From Streptomyces caatingaensis (GTDB lineage Bacteria > Actinomycetota > Actinomycetes > Streptomycetales > Streptomycetaceae), in NCBI RefSeq assembly GCF_001187435.1, contig NZ_LFXA01000017.1:620001-684000 (forward strand): a stretch of DNA of 64,000 bases, read 5' to 3'. Of the stretch, positions 17,101 through 27,277 are shown piece after piece. The position numbers and the translations under genes are program-made. The notes under the pieces are model-generated. The model did no database searches. It saw nothing but the letters and a program-made list of their open reading frames with translations, and had not been told where the DNA came from. The stretch's first letter is position 1. The number at the start of each line of letters is the position of its first letter.

Positions 17101-19158
17101 TCATGACGCCCCGGTATCCGGCGTGCCGGACGCCTCCTCCCGCGCCGCGCGCAGCAGTTGGATGGCCTGGGTGACGTCGAACGGGAGGATCGTCACCGCC
17201 ACGTTCGGCAGGTGCTCCAGCGCGCGGGCGATCAGGTCGCCGGTGTCGCGGTGGAGCAGCCGGCCGAGCGGGGTCGAGTGGGTGCGCCGGGGGATCAGCA
17301 GGGTCAGGGCCGTCGCCCGGTCGGCCGTCGTCCGGGCCGCCAGCAGGGTGACGGCGTGCCGCAGCCGCCGGTCGGGGCAGTCCACCAGCTCCAGCGGGAC
17401 GTCCGTGCCGGGCGTCTCGTCCCAGCGCTCCGCCAGCCGGCGCGCCCGCTGCTCGTCGATCGCGAAGTGCACCGCCCGCACCTCGTCCGGCCGCAGCTCG
17501 TGCGCGTAGCGCAGCGCCTTGACCGTCGCCAGGTCGAGGACGTCGACGAGGACGTAGACGAGGTGGCGGCGCCAGCGCGGCCCGTCGGAGGTGAAGGCCG
17601 GGACGTTCTCCAGGGCCGCGGCCTCCTCCCGGTACTGGCGGTTGATGCGGATCAGCGCCCACACGCCGAGCGGGAAGACCACCACGACCAGCCAGGCGCC
17701 CTCGGTGAACTTGGTGATCGCGAAGATGACGACGACCAGGGCGGAGACCCCGGAGGCGGCCGCGTTCACCGCGACCTTCCAGGCGCGGCCCGGCTCCCGC
17801 CGCCGCCAGTGGTGGGCGGTCATGCCCGCGCCCGCCATGGTGAAGCCGGTGAAGACGCCGATGGCGTAGAGGGCGACGAGCTTGTCGACGTTGCTGCCCG
17901 TCACGAAGAGCAGGGCCAGGGAGACGACGGTGAGGCAGATGATGCCGTTGGAGAAGGCGAGGCGGTGGCCGCGCCGGGTCAGCTGGCGGGGCAGGAAGCG
18001 GTCCTCGGCGACGAAGCTCGCGAGGAACGGGAAGCCGGTGAACGGCGTGTTGGCGCCGGTGTAGAGGATGAGCGCGGTCGCGAGCTGGACGTAGACCAGG
18101 CCGGCGGTGCCGAGCCAGCCGCCGCCGAAGACGAGGTGGGCCTCCTGGGAGAGGACGGTCGGGTTGCCGTCCAGGTACGGGATGGCGTGCGTGAAGTGGG
18201 CGAGGACCGCGACGCCGAGCACCATCGTGCCGAGGATCAGGCTCATCACCGTCAGCGTGCGGCGGGCGTTGCGCCCCTGCGGTGAGCGGAACGCGGAGAC
18301 GCCGTTGGAGATCGCCTCCAGACCGGTGAGGGACGAGCCGCCGTTCGCGAAGGACCGCAGCACCATGAACAGCGAGGCGCCGTAGAGCCAGCCGTGCCCC
18401 GGGGAGCCGAGCGGGTACGCGCCCTCGGCGTGGACGTCGGTGTGCGGGAGCCCGCCGCCGGCCACGCCGCGGACCAGCCCGGTCACCAGGAGCAGCGCGA
18501 TCGCCGCCATGAAGAGGTAGGCGGGCGCGGCGAAGGCCCGGCCGGCCTCCCGGATGCCGCGCAGGTTCCCGTACATCAGGATCACGACGACGCCGGCGGT
18601 CACGGGCAGCTTGAGGTGATCGATCCCGTGGAAGCCGTGGCCCACCAGGTGCGCGAGGGAGATGAGCGCGTCGGTGCCGGCGGCGGACTGCACGGCGACG
18701 GTGACGATGTAGTCGATCAGCAGGGCGACCGAGGCGATCTGGGCCACGCGGGGGCCGAAGTTCTCGCGCGCGACGACGTAGGAGCCGCCGGCCCGGGTGT
18801 AGACGGAGACGACGTCGCGGTAGGAGAGCGTCACGAGGAGGAGGACGAGGAGGATGACGCAGGCGACCAGGGGGACGAGGTCGAAGGCGGCGACGCCGAT
18901 CACCGGGACGAGGATGATCAGCATCTCCTCCGGGCCGTAGGCGGTGGACGAGATGCAGTCCGAGGCGAGGACGCCGAGGGCCAGCGGGTTGGACAGCTTC
19001 TCGTGGGAGAGGGCCTGGGTGACGAGGGGCGGGCCGAGGAGGGCGCGCTTCAGGAGGTAGCCGGGGCGGTCCCGGACGGTGGGCTCTTCGGCGGGGTTCC
19101 CGGCGGGTTGCTCGGCGGGGTCCCCGGCGGGTTCCTTGGCGGAGGCGGCCATTCCCAT
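17101..19158 (-). CDS. APC-superfamily amino acid permease-like transporter with large cytoplasmic C-terminal domain
   Basis: Encodes about 685 residues from the ATG at 19158 (a second ATG lies two codons later). About twelve helices occupy residues 60-470, starting KLSNPLALGVLASDCISSTAYGPEEMLI and including YRDVVSVYTRAGGSYVVARE, as in amino-acid/polyamine permeases of the YdeG/KtrA-like actinobacterial group. The last 200 residues are soluble, with a mixed alpha/beta pattern (HLVYVLVDVLDLATVKALRYA...) that resembles a universal-stress or regulatory domain. The N-terminal 35 residues contain PAEQPAGNPAEEP-type repeats. The substrate is unknown. The ORF could be extended to 19209, but that leader looks non-coding. 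Confidence 0.82.
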   Translation of the reverse strand: MGMAASAKEPAGDPAEQPAGNPAEEPTVRDRPGYLLKRALLGPPLVTQALSHEKLSNPLALGVLASDCISSTAYGPEEMLIILVPVIGVAAFDLVPLVACVILLVLLLVTLSYRDVVSVYTRAGGSYVVARENFGPRVAQIASVALLIDYIVTVAVQSAAGTDALISLAHLVGHGFHGIDHLKLPVTAGVVVILMYGNLRGIREAGRAFAAPAYLFMAAIALLLVTGLVRGVAGGGLPHTDVHAEGAYPLGSPGHGWLYGASLFMVLRSFANGGSSLTGLEAISNGVSAFRSPQGRNARRTLTVMSLILGTMVLGVAVLAHFTHAIPYLDGNPTVLSQEAHLVFGGGWLGTAGLVYVQLATALILYTGANTPFTGFPFLASFVAEDRFLPRQLTRRGHRLAFSNGIICLTVVSLALLFVTGSNVDKLVALYAIGVFTGFTMAGAGMTAHHWRRREPGRAWKVAVNAAASGVSALVVVIFAITKFTEGAWLVVVVFPLGVWALIRINRQYREEAAALENVPAFTSDGPRWRRHLVYVLVDVLDLATVKALRYAHELRPDEVRAVHFAIDEQRARRLAERWDETPGTDVPLELVDCPDRRLRHAVTLLAARTTADRATALTLLIPRRTHSTPLGRLLHRDTGDLIARALEHLPNVAVTILPFDVTQAIQLLRAAREEASGTPDTGAS

Positions 19159-19330
19159 ATGAGAGCGGGTGCCCCGCGCGAGGGGCGGCAGACGCCTCCG
19201 TCCGGGCACCCGTTCGGTGGGTTTCCCGGGCGGGGGAGGGGCTCGGCGGGGCGCCGGGGTTCACCTCGCGCCGGGTGGCCCGCAACGGCGCTGCGCGCGG
19301 TGGGACGGGCCGGGGCCCCGCCCCGGGACA

Positions 19331-19351
19331 CGGTGGAAGGGCGGGGCGGGG
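19331..19351. repeat. Dispersed GC-rich intergenic repeat, copy 1
   Basis: A 21-bp block containing GGTGGAAGGGCGGGGCGGGG, nine bases from the korB stop codon. The same 21 bp recurs exactly at 52517-52537, and a 19/21 variant lies at 36333-36353. Confidence 0.6.
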
Positions 19352-19360
19352 AGGCGGGGG

Positions 19361-20402
<1,042 letters not shown>

Positions 20403-20410
<8 letters not shown>

Positions 20411-22388
20411 CGATGGCCTCCTCGATCACGGTGGCGAGCTGCTCGGCTTTGAACGGCATGCCGCTGACCTGGGTGTGGGAGTGGATGTCCACGAGGTACC
20501 GGGCGCGCAGCAGGGTGGCGAGCTGGCCGAGGTTCATTTCGGGTACGACGACGGTGTCGTAGCGCCGGAGTACCTCGCCCAGGTTGCGGGGGAAGGGGTT
20601 GAGGTGGCGCAGGTGGGCCTGGGCGACGTGGTGGCCTTGGTTGCGGACGCGCCGGACGGCGGCGGTGATGGGCCCGTAGGTGGAGCCCCAGCCGAGGATG
20701 AGGGTGCGGGCCTGGCCGGACGGGTCGTCGACCTCGGTGTCGGGGACGGTGATGTTGTCGATCTTGGCCTGGCGGGTGCGGACCATGTGGTCGTGGTTGG
20801 CCGGGTCGTAGGAGATGTTGCCGGTGCCGTCCTGTTTTTCGATGCCGCCGATGCGGTGTTCCAGGCCGGGGGTGCCGGGCACCGCCCACGGGCGGGCGAG
20901 GGTGTGGGGGTCGCGCTTGTAGGGCCAGAAGACCTCGGTGCCGTCGGCCAGCGTGTGGTTGGGGGTGGTGGCGAACTGGACGCGCAGGTCGGGCAGTTCG
21001 TCGGGCTCGGGGATGCGCCAGGGTTCGGAGCCGTTGGCGAGGTAGCCGTCGGAGAGCAGGAAGACCGGGGTGCGGTAGGCCAGCGCGATGCGCGCGGCGT
21101 CGAGGGCCGCCGCGAAACAGTCCGCGGGCGTCTTCGGCGCCACGACCGGCACCGGGGCCTCGCCGTTGCGACCGTACATCGCCTGGAGCAGGTCGGCCTG
21201 CTCGGTCTTGGTCGGCAGCCCGGTGGACGGGCCGCCGCGCTGGATGTCCACCACCAGCAACGGCAGCTCCAGCGACACCGCCAGCCCGATCGTCTCCGAC
21301 TTCAGCGCCACGCCGGGCCCCGACGTCGTCGTCACCGCCAGCGCCCCGCCGAACGCCGCGCCCAGCGCCGCGCCGATCCCGGCGATCTCGTCCTCGGCCT
21401 GGAAGGTCCGCACGCCGAAGTTCTTGTGCTTCGACAGCTCGTGCAGGATGTCGGAGGCCGGAGTGATCGGGTACGAGCCGAGGTAGAGCGGCAGATCCGC
21501 CTGCTGCCCGGCGGCGATCAGCCCGTAGGCCAGGGCGAGGTTGCCGGAGATGTTGCGATAACTCCCCGGCGGGAAAGCGGCGGTGGCGGGGGCGACCTCG
21601 TAGGAGACCGCGAAGTCCTCAGTGGTCTCGCCGAAGTTCCACCCCGCCCGGAACGCCGCCACGTTCGCCTCGGCGATCTGCGGCTTGCCCGCGAACTTCC
21701 GCCGCAAGAACGCCTCGGTGTTCTCCGTCGGCCGGTGATACATCCACGACAGCAGCCCCAGCGCGAACATGTTCTTGCTGCGCTCGGCCTCCTTGCGCGG
21801 CAGCCCGAACTCCTTGAGCGCCTCCAGCGTCAGCGTCGTCAGCGGCACCGGGTGGACGCTGTAGGCGTCCAGCGAGCCGTCCTCCAGCGGGCTGGTGTCG
21901 TACCCGACCTTGGCCATCGGGCGCTTGGTGAACTCGTCGGTGTTCACGATGATCTCCGCGCCCCGCGGCAGATCGCCCAGGTTGGCCTTCAGCGCGGCCG
22001 GGTTCATCGCGACCAGCACGTTCGGCGCGTCGCCCGGGGTGAGGATGTCGTGATCGGCGAAGTGCAGCTGGAACGACGAGACGCCGGGCAGAGTGCCGGC
22101 GGGAGCCCGGATCTCCGCCGGGAAGTTCGGCAGCGTCGACAGGTCGTTGCCGAACGAGGCCGTCTCCGACGTGAAGCGGTCACCGGTGAGCTGCATCCCG
22201 TCCCCGGAGTCACCCGCGAAGCGGATGATCACGCGGTCCAGCCGGCGGACCTCCTTGCCGTCGGAGCGGGGCGCGGAGCCGCGCTGTCCGGCGAGGCGCG
22301 ACGGTTCGTCCCCGGTGTCCGGCGGGGAGAACCCTGGCTGTTCGGCTGAATCGGCCTGCTCGGCCGGGCTGCTGACCTGGCTGGTCAC
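20403..22388 (-). CDS. korA: 2-oxoacid:ferredoxin oxidoreductase, alpha subunit (gamma-alpha fusion)
   Basis: Encodes 661 residues. The N-terminal 45 residues are low-complexity. A gamma domain follows (about 48-230; VIIRFAGDSGDGMQLTGDRF, NFPAEIRAPAGTLPGVSS), then the pyrimidine-binding alpha domain (about 265-500; YPITPASDILHELSK, TFQAEDEIAGIGAALGAAF, TTTSGPGVALKSE) and a C-terminal domain II ending KAEQLATVIEEAIDV. This fusion is typical of the oxygen-tolerant KorA of actinobacteria. The start is GTG at 22388. The 300-base upstream region holds the presumed promoter and three 11-bp direct repeats. Confidence 0.94.
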
Positions 22389-22690
22389 TGCTTCGGACCT
22401 CCCTCATGACGGCGGCCCCGCGCTGTGGTGGTGCCGACCGGCGTTCCCATCGCCATCGTACGTGGGCGGGGCACGGCCACCCGGGTCGGATCACGGGATG
22501 GGAGGGGCCCCGCAGGCGTCCTCAATCCTGGCACGGCGAGGTTGAACGACTCTTGAATCCGGGCTCCGGCGGGCCCGGCGACCGCGACCGGGGTCGCAGG
22601 TCCCCGGGACCAGCCCTCCCACCAGCGGCGTGGCCGGAAGGTGACAGGGCGTCAGCGGAAGGTTTGGTTCACGAACGGTTCACGAGCGCT
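22389..22690. other. Intergenic region upstream of korA
   Basis: About 300 bases between the korA start and the end of the response-regulator gene, with no convincing ORF. It must contain the korAB promoter if korAB is not co-transcribed with the two-component genes. The only clear pattern is a set of direct repeats at its right edge (22668-22700). Confidence 0.6.
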
Positions 22691-22700
22691 TCACGAACGC
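22668..22700. promoter_or_regulatory. Three tandem 11-bp direct repeats, PHO-box-like
   Basis: TTCACGAACGG, TTCACGAGCGC and TTCACGAACGC follow each other without spacer, each one helical turn long. They resemble the 11-nt direct repeat units (GTTCACC core) bound by PhoP in Streptomyces, but with G in place of the seventh core base. The third unit overlaps the response-regulator stop codon. They lie about 280 bases upstream of the korA start. Confidence 0.45.
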
Positions 22701-23365
22701 AGATAGGTGAGCACCGCGAGGACGCGACGGTGATCCCCGTCACTCGGCGAGAGGCCGAGCTTCATGAAGATGTTGCTGACGTGTTTCTCCACCGCGCCGT
22801 CGCTGACGACGAGCTGCCGGGCGATGGCGGAGTTCGTCCGCCCTTCCGCCATCAGGCCGAGGACCTCCCGCTCGCGCGGCGTGAGGTTCGCCAGCACGTC
22901 CTGCTTGCGGCTGCGGCCCAGGAGCTGGGCGACGACCTCGGGGTCCAGCGCGGTGCCGCCCCGGGCGACCCGGACGACCGCGTCGACGAACTCGCGGACC
23001 TCGGCCACCCGGTCCTTCAGGAGGTAGCCGACCCCCCTGCTGCTGCCGGCCAGCAGCTCCGTCGCGTACTGCTCCTCGACATACTGCGAAAGGACCAGGA
23101 CCCCCAGGGCCGGAAAGTCGCGCCGGAGGGCGACGGACGCGCGGACGCCCTCGTCCGTGTGCGTGGGGGGCATCCGGACGTCGGCGACCACCACATCCGG
23201 GAGGGCGCCCTCGTCGGCGAGCTCCCGCACGGCCTTCAGCAGCGCCTCGGCGTCGCCCACGCCGGCCACGACCTCGTGCCCGCGGTCGGTCAGTAGCCGG
23301 GTCAGGCCCTCGCGGAGCAGCACTGAATCCTCGGCGATGACCACTCGCACCCTGTCCTCGACCAC
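22691..23365 (-). CDS. Response regulator, NarL/LuxR family
   Basis: Encodes 224 residues. The receiver domain (about 5-120) shows the acidic pair in VVIAEDSVLLREGL, the phospho-acceptor Asp in DVVVADVRMPP near residue 60, and the conserved Lys in VGYLLKDRVAEV. A LuxR-type helix-turn-helix follows (about 155-215; LTPREREVLGLMAEGRTNSAIARQL, VEKHVSNIFMKLGL). The GTG start at 23365 lies 75 bases after the nearer histidine kinase gene on the same strand, so the kinases and regulator probably form one leftward operon. Targets are unknown. Confidence 0.94.
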   Translation of the reverse strand: MVEDRVRVVIAEDSVLLREGLTRLLTDRGHEVVAGVGDAEALLKAVRELADEGALPDVVVADVRMPPTHTDEGVRASVALRRDFPALGVLVLSQYVEEQYATELLAGSSRGVGYLLKDRVAEVREFVDAVVRVARGGTALDPEVVAQLLGRSRKQDVLANLTPREREVLGLMAEGRTNSAIARQLVVSDGAVEKHVSNIFMKLGLSPSDGDHRRVLAVLTYLRS

Positions 23366-23440
23366 GACCTCGGCCCCCGTCTCCCCGGCTCGGCTGCTGT
23401 TTGCGAGCCCTTAGCATCGCAGCAAGCCGGGGGGTGGTGC

Positions 23441-24793
23441 TCAGCGGTCGCGCCAGGGCAGCTCCGCGGTGATCGTCGTGGGGCCGCCGGCGGGGGAGTC
23501 CACGACCAGCAGTCCGTCCACCGAGCCGAGCCGCTCGGCGAGCCCGGCCAGGCCGCTGCCCGCGGTCGTGGACGCGCCGCCCTGCCCGTCGTCCCACACC
23601 TGGAGCATGACGCGGTCGGCCGAGCGCCAGATCTCCACGCGGGCGGTGCGGGCGCGGCTGTGCTTGCTGATGTTCTGGAGGAGTTCGGAGACGGTGAAGT
23701 AGGCGATGCCCTCGATGGCGGGGGCGGGCCGGGAGTCCAGGTCCACGTGGACGGCGACGGGGACGGTGCAGCGGCCGGCCAGCGAGGAGAGGGCGGCGTC
23801 GAGGCCGCGGTCGGTGAGGACGGCGGGGTGGATGCCGCGGGCGAGGTCGCGCAGTTCCTGGAGGGCGAGCTTCACCTCGCCGTGCGCCTCGTCCACCATC
23901 TTCGCGGCGGCCTCCGGGTCCTCCAGCAGCTTCTCCTTGGCCAGGCCGAGGTCCATGGCGAGGGCCACGAGGCGGGCCTGGGCGCCGTCGTGCAGGTCGC
24001 GTTCGATGCGGCGCAGGTCGGCGGCGGCGGTGTCCACCACCACGCCCCGGTCCTGCTCCAGCTCGACGACCCGCGCGTCGAGCCGGGAGCGGCCGAGCAG
24101 CGCGCGGACCAGCAGGCCGTCCACGCAGGCCATCGCGTGCAGCACCCAGGGCGTGGCGAGGACGACCACCAGGCCGGCCAGGGACGCGGCGGCGATCTCG
24201 AAGGGGTTGTCGAGGTAGATCTGGACGCCGTGGCTGTCGCTGTAGAGGCCCATGCCCGGACTGCCCCACCAGGCGGGGTACATCCACTGGTACGCCGGGT
24301 AGAGGAACAGCGCCCAGCCCACCACCATCGCCACCAGCGACACCGTGAAGGTGCACAGCGCCCACGGCAGCTGCACCACCGCGTAGATCAGCTGCCGCCA
24401 CGACGCGCCGCTGCGCAGCAGCGCCCAGGTCCAGCCCAGCGGCCCGCCGCCGCGGTTGCCGGCCTGCACCGGGTACGGGGCCTCCACCTCGACGCCGAGC
24501 AGCAGCCGGGCCCGCGTCCGCTCCACCGCGCCGAGCACGCGCGCGCCGGCCAGGGCGAGGGCCAGGACGGGCAGCCCGACGAAGGTGACCAGCAGGCCGA
24601 CGCCCAGCGACGTCGTGGTCACGGCCCACACGAATCCCGCGAGCGCGATCGGGAAGTTGAGCTGCGCGTGCAGGAACGCCCGCCAGGTGCGGCCCGACAG
24701 GGGCGCCCGCAGCACCACCGGCAGCCGGTGTGCCGGCCGCGGTCCCGCCGCGTCCGGCCGGTGTCCGCGTTCGTATCCATGCTCGATGGCCAT
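23441..24793 (-). CDS. Sensor histidine kinase (copy 1), PF13796-type sensor
   Basis: Encodes 450 residues from the ATG at 24793. The N-terminal 215 residues form a membrane sensor with two pairs of helices (RAFLHAQLNFPIALAGFVWA ... LIYAVVQLPWALCTFTVSLV), as in the actinobacterial putative-sensor family. A HisKA_3 dimerisation/phospho-acceptor helix follows, with RRIERDLHDGAQARLVALAM, then a HATPase_c domain with ELLQNISKHSRART, DDGQGG and GSGLAGLAERL. The kinase half is nearly identical, in DNA as well as protein, to the neighbouring kinase, while the sensor halves differ. The reading frame stays open far upstream, but that extension runs through the other kinase gene and is not credible. 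Confidence 0.93.
   Translation of the reverse strand: MAIEHGYERGHRPDAAGPRPAHRLPVVLRAPLSGRTWRAFLHAQLNFPIALAGFVWAVTTTSLGVGLLVTFVGLPVLALALAGARVLGAVERTRARLLLGVEVEAPYPVQAGNRGGGPLGWTWALLRSGASWRQLIYAVVQLPWALCTFTVSLVAMVVGWALFLYPAYQWMYPAWWGSPGMGLYSDSHGVQIYLDNPFEIAAASLAGLVVVLATPWVLHAMACVDGLLVRALLGRSRLDARVVELEQDRGVVVDTAAADLRRIERDLHDGAQARLVALAMDLGLAKEKLLEDPEAAAKMVDEAHGEVKLALQELRDLARGIHPAVLTDRGLDAALSSLAGRCTVPVAVHVDLDSRPAPAIEGIAYFTVSELLQNISKHSRARTARVEIWRSADRVMLQVWDDGQGGASTTAGSGLAGLAERLGSVDGLLVVDSPAGGPTTITAELPWRDR
23766..23928. repeat. 163-bp block identical between the two kinase genes (copy at 25247-25409)
   Basis: Aligning the kinase halves at an offset of 1481 bases gives 163 consecutive identical bases here. 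A second identical run of 98 bases covers 23967-24064 and 25448-25545. Flanking segments differ, including at synonymous sites. Confidence 0.85.
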
Positions 24794-24878
24794 CAGGGTC
24801 CTCTGGTTCGTCTCCGCCGGTCGTGGCTCCACCTTCTCCCTCGGGCGGGGGGCGCGGCCATGCGGTGAGTGGGTGTGC

Positions 24879-24906
24879 CGGGGGTGGGGTTGTCCCCACC
24901 CCCGGT
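24879..24906. terminator. Hairpin between the two histidine kinase genes
   Basis: A 12-bp perfect stem (CCGGGGGTGGGG with CCCCACCCCCGG) around TTGT, just downstream of the stop of the second kinase as transcribed leftward. It may attenuate readthrough into the first kinase gene. Confidence 0.4.
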
Positions 24907-24921
24907 GTACGGGCGGGGCGC

Positions 24922-26100
24922 TCAGCGGTCGCGCCAGGGCAGCTCCGCGGTGATCGTCGTCGGGCCGCCGGCGGGGGAGTCGACGGCGAGGAGGCCGTCC
25001 ACGGAGCCGAGGCGTTCGGCGAGCCCGGCCAGGCCGCTGCCGCCCGTGGTGGTCGCGCCGCCCTGTCCGTCGTCCCGGACCTGGAGCAACAGCCGGTCGC
25101 CCGCCCGCCACACCTCGACGCGTGCCGTGCGGGCGCGGCTGTGCTTGCTGACGTTCTGGAGGAGTTCGGAGACGGTGAAGTAGGCGATGCCCTCGACGGC
25201 CGGGGCGGGCCGGGAGCCGAGGTCCACCTGCACCGCGACCGGCACCGTGCAGCGGCCGGCCAGCGAGGAGAGGGCGGCGTCGAGGCCGCGGTCGGTGAGG
25301 ACGGCGGGGTGGATGCCGCGGGCGAGGTCGCGCAGTTCCTGGAGGGCGAGCTTCACCTCGCCGTGCGCCTCGTCCACCATCTTCGCGGCGGCCTCCGGGT
25401 CCTCCAGCACCTTCTCCTTCGCCAGGCCCAGCCCCATCGCCAGCGCGACGAGGCGGGCCTGGGCGCCGTCGTGCAGGTCGCGTTCGATGCGGCGCAGGTC
25501 GGCGGCGGCGGTGTCCACCACCACGCCCCGGTCCTGCTCCAGCTCCGCCACCCGCCGCTCCAGCTCGCTGGACGGGGACAGCAGGCCGCGCACCATCGCC
25601 CGGTCCACCGCCGTCATCCCCCGGGCCAGATGGCCCAGGACCGGCCAGGCGACGAAGAGCGCCACCAGCGTCACGCCGAAGGTGAGGACGCCCCAGGGCA
25701 GCCGGATCATCGCGTACAGCGTGGCGCGCCAGGCGACCGTGTCCTTGAGGGTCTCCCAGACGCGGACGGCGAAGCCGCGGCGGCGGCCGCGCGGCAGCGG
25801 GCTCGGTTCGTCGATCCGCAGCCCCAGCAGCCGCCGGGCCCGCGCGCGTTCCAGCCGTCCCAGCGGCCGCATGCCCGCCAGCCCCGCCGCCAGCAGCGGC
25901 AGACCGACCACCGTGAACGACAGCACCAGCCCGGGGAACAGCCACAGCACGGTGAACACGAACCCCACGAGGCCCGTCGGCAGATTGCCCAGCAGATGGG
26001 CGACCTCCTTCCACGTCCGCGCGCCGAAGGCGAACCGGGCGGGTGGCAGCGCCTCGTCGTCCGAGGTGGGGCGGGTGGTGCGGGAGGCGCGGGCGGTCAT
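24922..26100 (-). CDS. Sensor histidine kinase (copy 2), PF13796-type sensor
   Basis: Encodes 392 residues. The sensor half (about 1-180) has its own sequence: FGARTWKEVAHLLGNLPTGL, then helices including GFVFTVLWLFPGLVLSFTVV and LPWGVLTFGVTLVALFVAWP. The kinase half repeats copy 1 almost residue for residue: LRRIERDLHDGAQARLVALA, EVKLALQELRDLARGIHPA, ELLQNVSKHSRARTARVEVW, and the same ending PTTITAELPWRDR. It is the first gene of the presumed leftward operon with copy 1 and the response regulator, and is divergent from nuoA2 across 191 bases. That gap holds a short hairpin (GGGTGGGG/CCCCACCC, 26157-26176). Confidence 0.93.
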   Translation of the reverse strand: MTARASRTTRPTSDDEALPPARFAFGARTWKEVAHLLGNLPTGLVGFVFTVLWLFPGLVLSFTVVGLPLLAAGLAGMRPLGRLERARARRLLGLRIDEPSPLPRGRRRGFAVRVWETLKDTVAWRATLYAMIRLPWGVLTFGVTLVALFVAWPVLGHLARGMTAVDRAMVRGLLSPSSELERRVAELEQDRGVVVDTAAADLRRIERDLHDGAQARLVALAMGLGLAKEKVLEDPEAAAKMVDEAHGEVKLALQELRDLARGIHPAVLTDRGLDAALSSLAGRCTVPVAVQVDLGSRPAPAVEGIAYFTVSELLQNVSKHSRARTARVEVWRAGDRLLLQVRDDGQGGATTTGGSGLAGLAERLGSVDGLLAVDSPAGGPTTITAELPWRDR

Positions 26101-26291
26101 GCCACCAGCCTGCCCGGCGTCCGGCGCGCCCCGCCATGGGGGCCCCGGGAGCCGCCGGGTGGGGAGAACCCCACCCCCGGGCGGGCAGCGCGGCCCGCTC
26201 CCCGTCCGGCAGCACCTAGACTCCTGTGCGTACAGATCGTCGAATGCGGACGAAACCGCCGCACAGGTTCACAGGGAGCGAGGGGCCGGAG

Positions 26292-26693
26292 GTGCCGGAG
26301 GCGACCGCTGCGACCGATGGGACGACCGCGTACTTCGACGGTTACGGTCTCGTCGCCCTGCTGGCCGTGCTCGGCGTGCTCTTCGTCGCCGTCGCCTTCG
26401 GCGCCGGACGGCTGCTGCGGCCCGTGGTGCCGACGCCGGAGAAGCTGCTGACGTACGAGTGCGGCGTCGATCCCGTCGGGGAGGGCTGGGCGCACACCCA
26501 GGTGCGCTACTACGTCTACGCCTTCCTGTACGTGATCTTCGCCGTCGACTCCGTCTTCCTGTTCCCCTGGGCCACGGTCTTCGCCGCCCCGGGCTTCGGC
26601 GCCGCCACGCTCGTCGAGATGTTCGTCTTCCTCGGCTTCCTCGCCGTGGGCCTGTTGTACGCATGGAAGAAGGGCGTCCTGGAATGGACGTGA
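26292..26693 (+). CDS. nuoA2: NADH-quinone oxidoreductase subunit A, second cluster
   Basis: Encodes 133 residues with three membrane helices, the NuoA size. Landmarks are LTYECGVDPVGEGWAHTQVR, with the conserved Cys-Gly loop that faces the quinone site, and YYVYAFLYVIFAVDSVFLFP with its buried Asp. I prefer the GTG at 26292, close to a GGCCGGAG sequence; an ATG at 26244 would add 16 basic residues. The gene opens the second complex I cluster and overlaps nuoB2 by 10 bases. Its promoter must lie in the gap shared with the divergent kinase operon. Confidence 0.92.
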   Translation: MPEATAATDGTTAYFDGYGLVALLAVLGVLFVAVAFGAGRLLRPVVPTPEKLLTYECGVDPVGEGWAHTQVRYYVYAFLYVIFAVDSVFLFPWATVFAAPGFGAATLVEMFVFLGFLAVGLLYAWKKGVLEWT

Positions 26694-27277
26694 CAGACGT
26701 GACGCGTTCCGCCGACCTTCCCGAGCCCCGCCGGCTGGGCGCGCTGGCCCGGCTGGCCCCCGAGCCCATGAAGGTCGTCCTCAACTGGGGCCGCCGCTAC
26801 AGCCTCTGGGTCTTCAACTTCGGCCTCGCCTGCTGCGCGATCGAGTTCATCGCCGCGTCGATGGCCCGGCACGACTTCATCCGGCTCGGCGTCATCCCCT
26901 TCGCGCCCGGGCCGCGGCAGGCCGACCTCATGATCGTCTCCGGCACGGTGACGGACAAGATGGCGCCCGCCGTCAAGCGGCTCTACGAGCAGATGCCCGA
27001 GCCCAAGTACGTCATCTCCTTCGGCGCCTGCTCCAACTGCGGCGGGCCCTACTGGGACTCGTACGCCGTCACCAAGGGCGTCGACCAGATCATCCCCGTG
27101 GACGTCTACGTCCCCGGCTGCCCGCCGCGTCCCGAGGCGCTCCTCCAGGGCATCCTCAAGCTCCAGGAGAAGATCGCGGGGGAGTCGACGGCCGAGCGGT
27201 ACGGCTCCGCCGCCTCGGTCTCCGAACTCCGCAGCGGGCTCGTCGCCCCGCCCGCCCCCGGGGAGGGCACCCGATGA
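26684..27277 (+). CDS. nuoB2: NADH-quinone oxidoreductase subunit B, second cluster
   Basis: Encodes 197 residues. NuoB carries the terminal 4Fe-4S cluster N2 that hands electrons to quinone. Cluster ligands are visible: the adjacent cysteines in LACCAIEF near residue 50, the Cys in FGACSNCGGPYWDSY, and PGCPPRPEALLQGI. The extra Cys in SNCGG, where I recall SNSGG or ANSGG in other NuoB proteins, is unusual. The ATG at 26684 lies inside the end of nuoA2, and the stop overlaps nuoC2 by four bases (ATGA). NuoB normally docks on NuoD, which this cluster lacks. Confidence 0.95.
   Translation: MDVTDVTRSADLPEPRRLGALARLAPEPMKVVLNWGRRYSLWVFNFGLACCAIEFIAASMARHDFIRLGVIPFAPGPRQADLMIVSGTVTDKMAPAVKRLYEQMPEPKYVISFGACSNCGGPYWDSYAVTKGVDQIIPVDVYVPGCPPRPEALLQGILKLQEKIAGESTAERYGSAASVSELRSGLVAPPAPGEGTR

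Noticed and set aside
24794..26215. Upstream extension of the first histidine kinase frame, making a 924-residue protein
   Set aside because: The extension overlaps the second kinase in another frame and lacks hydrophobic or domain structure; ATG at 24793 gives a normal kinase.
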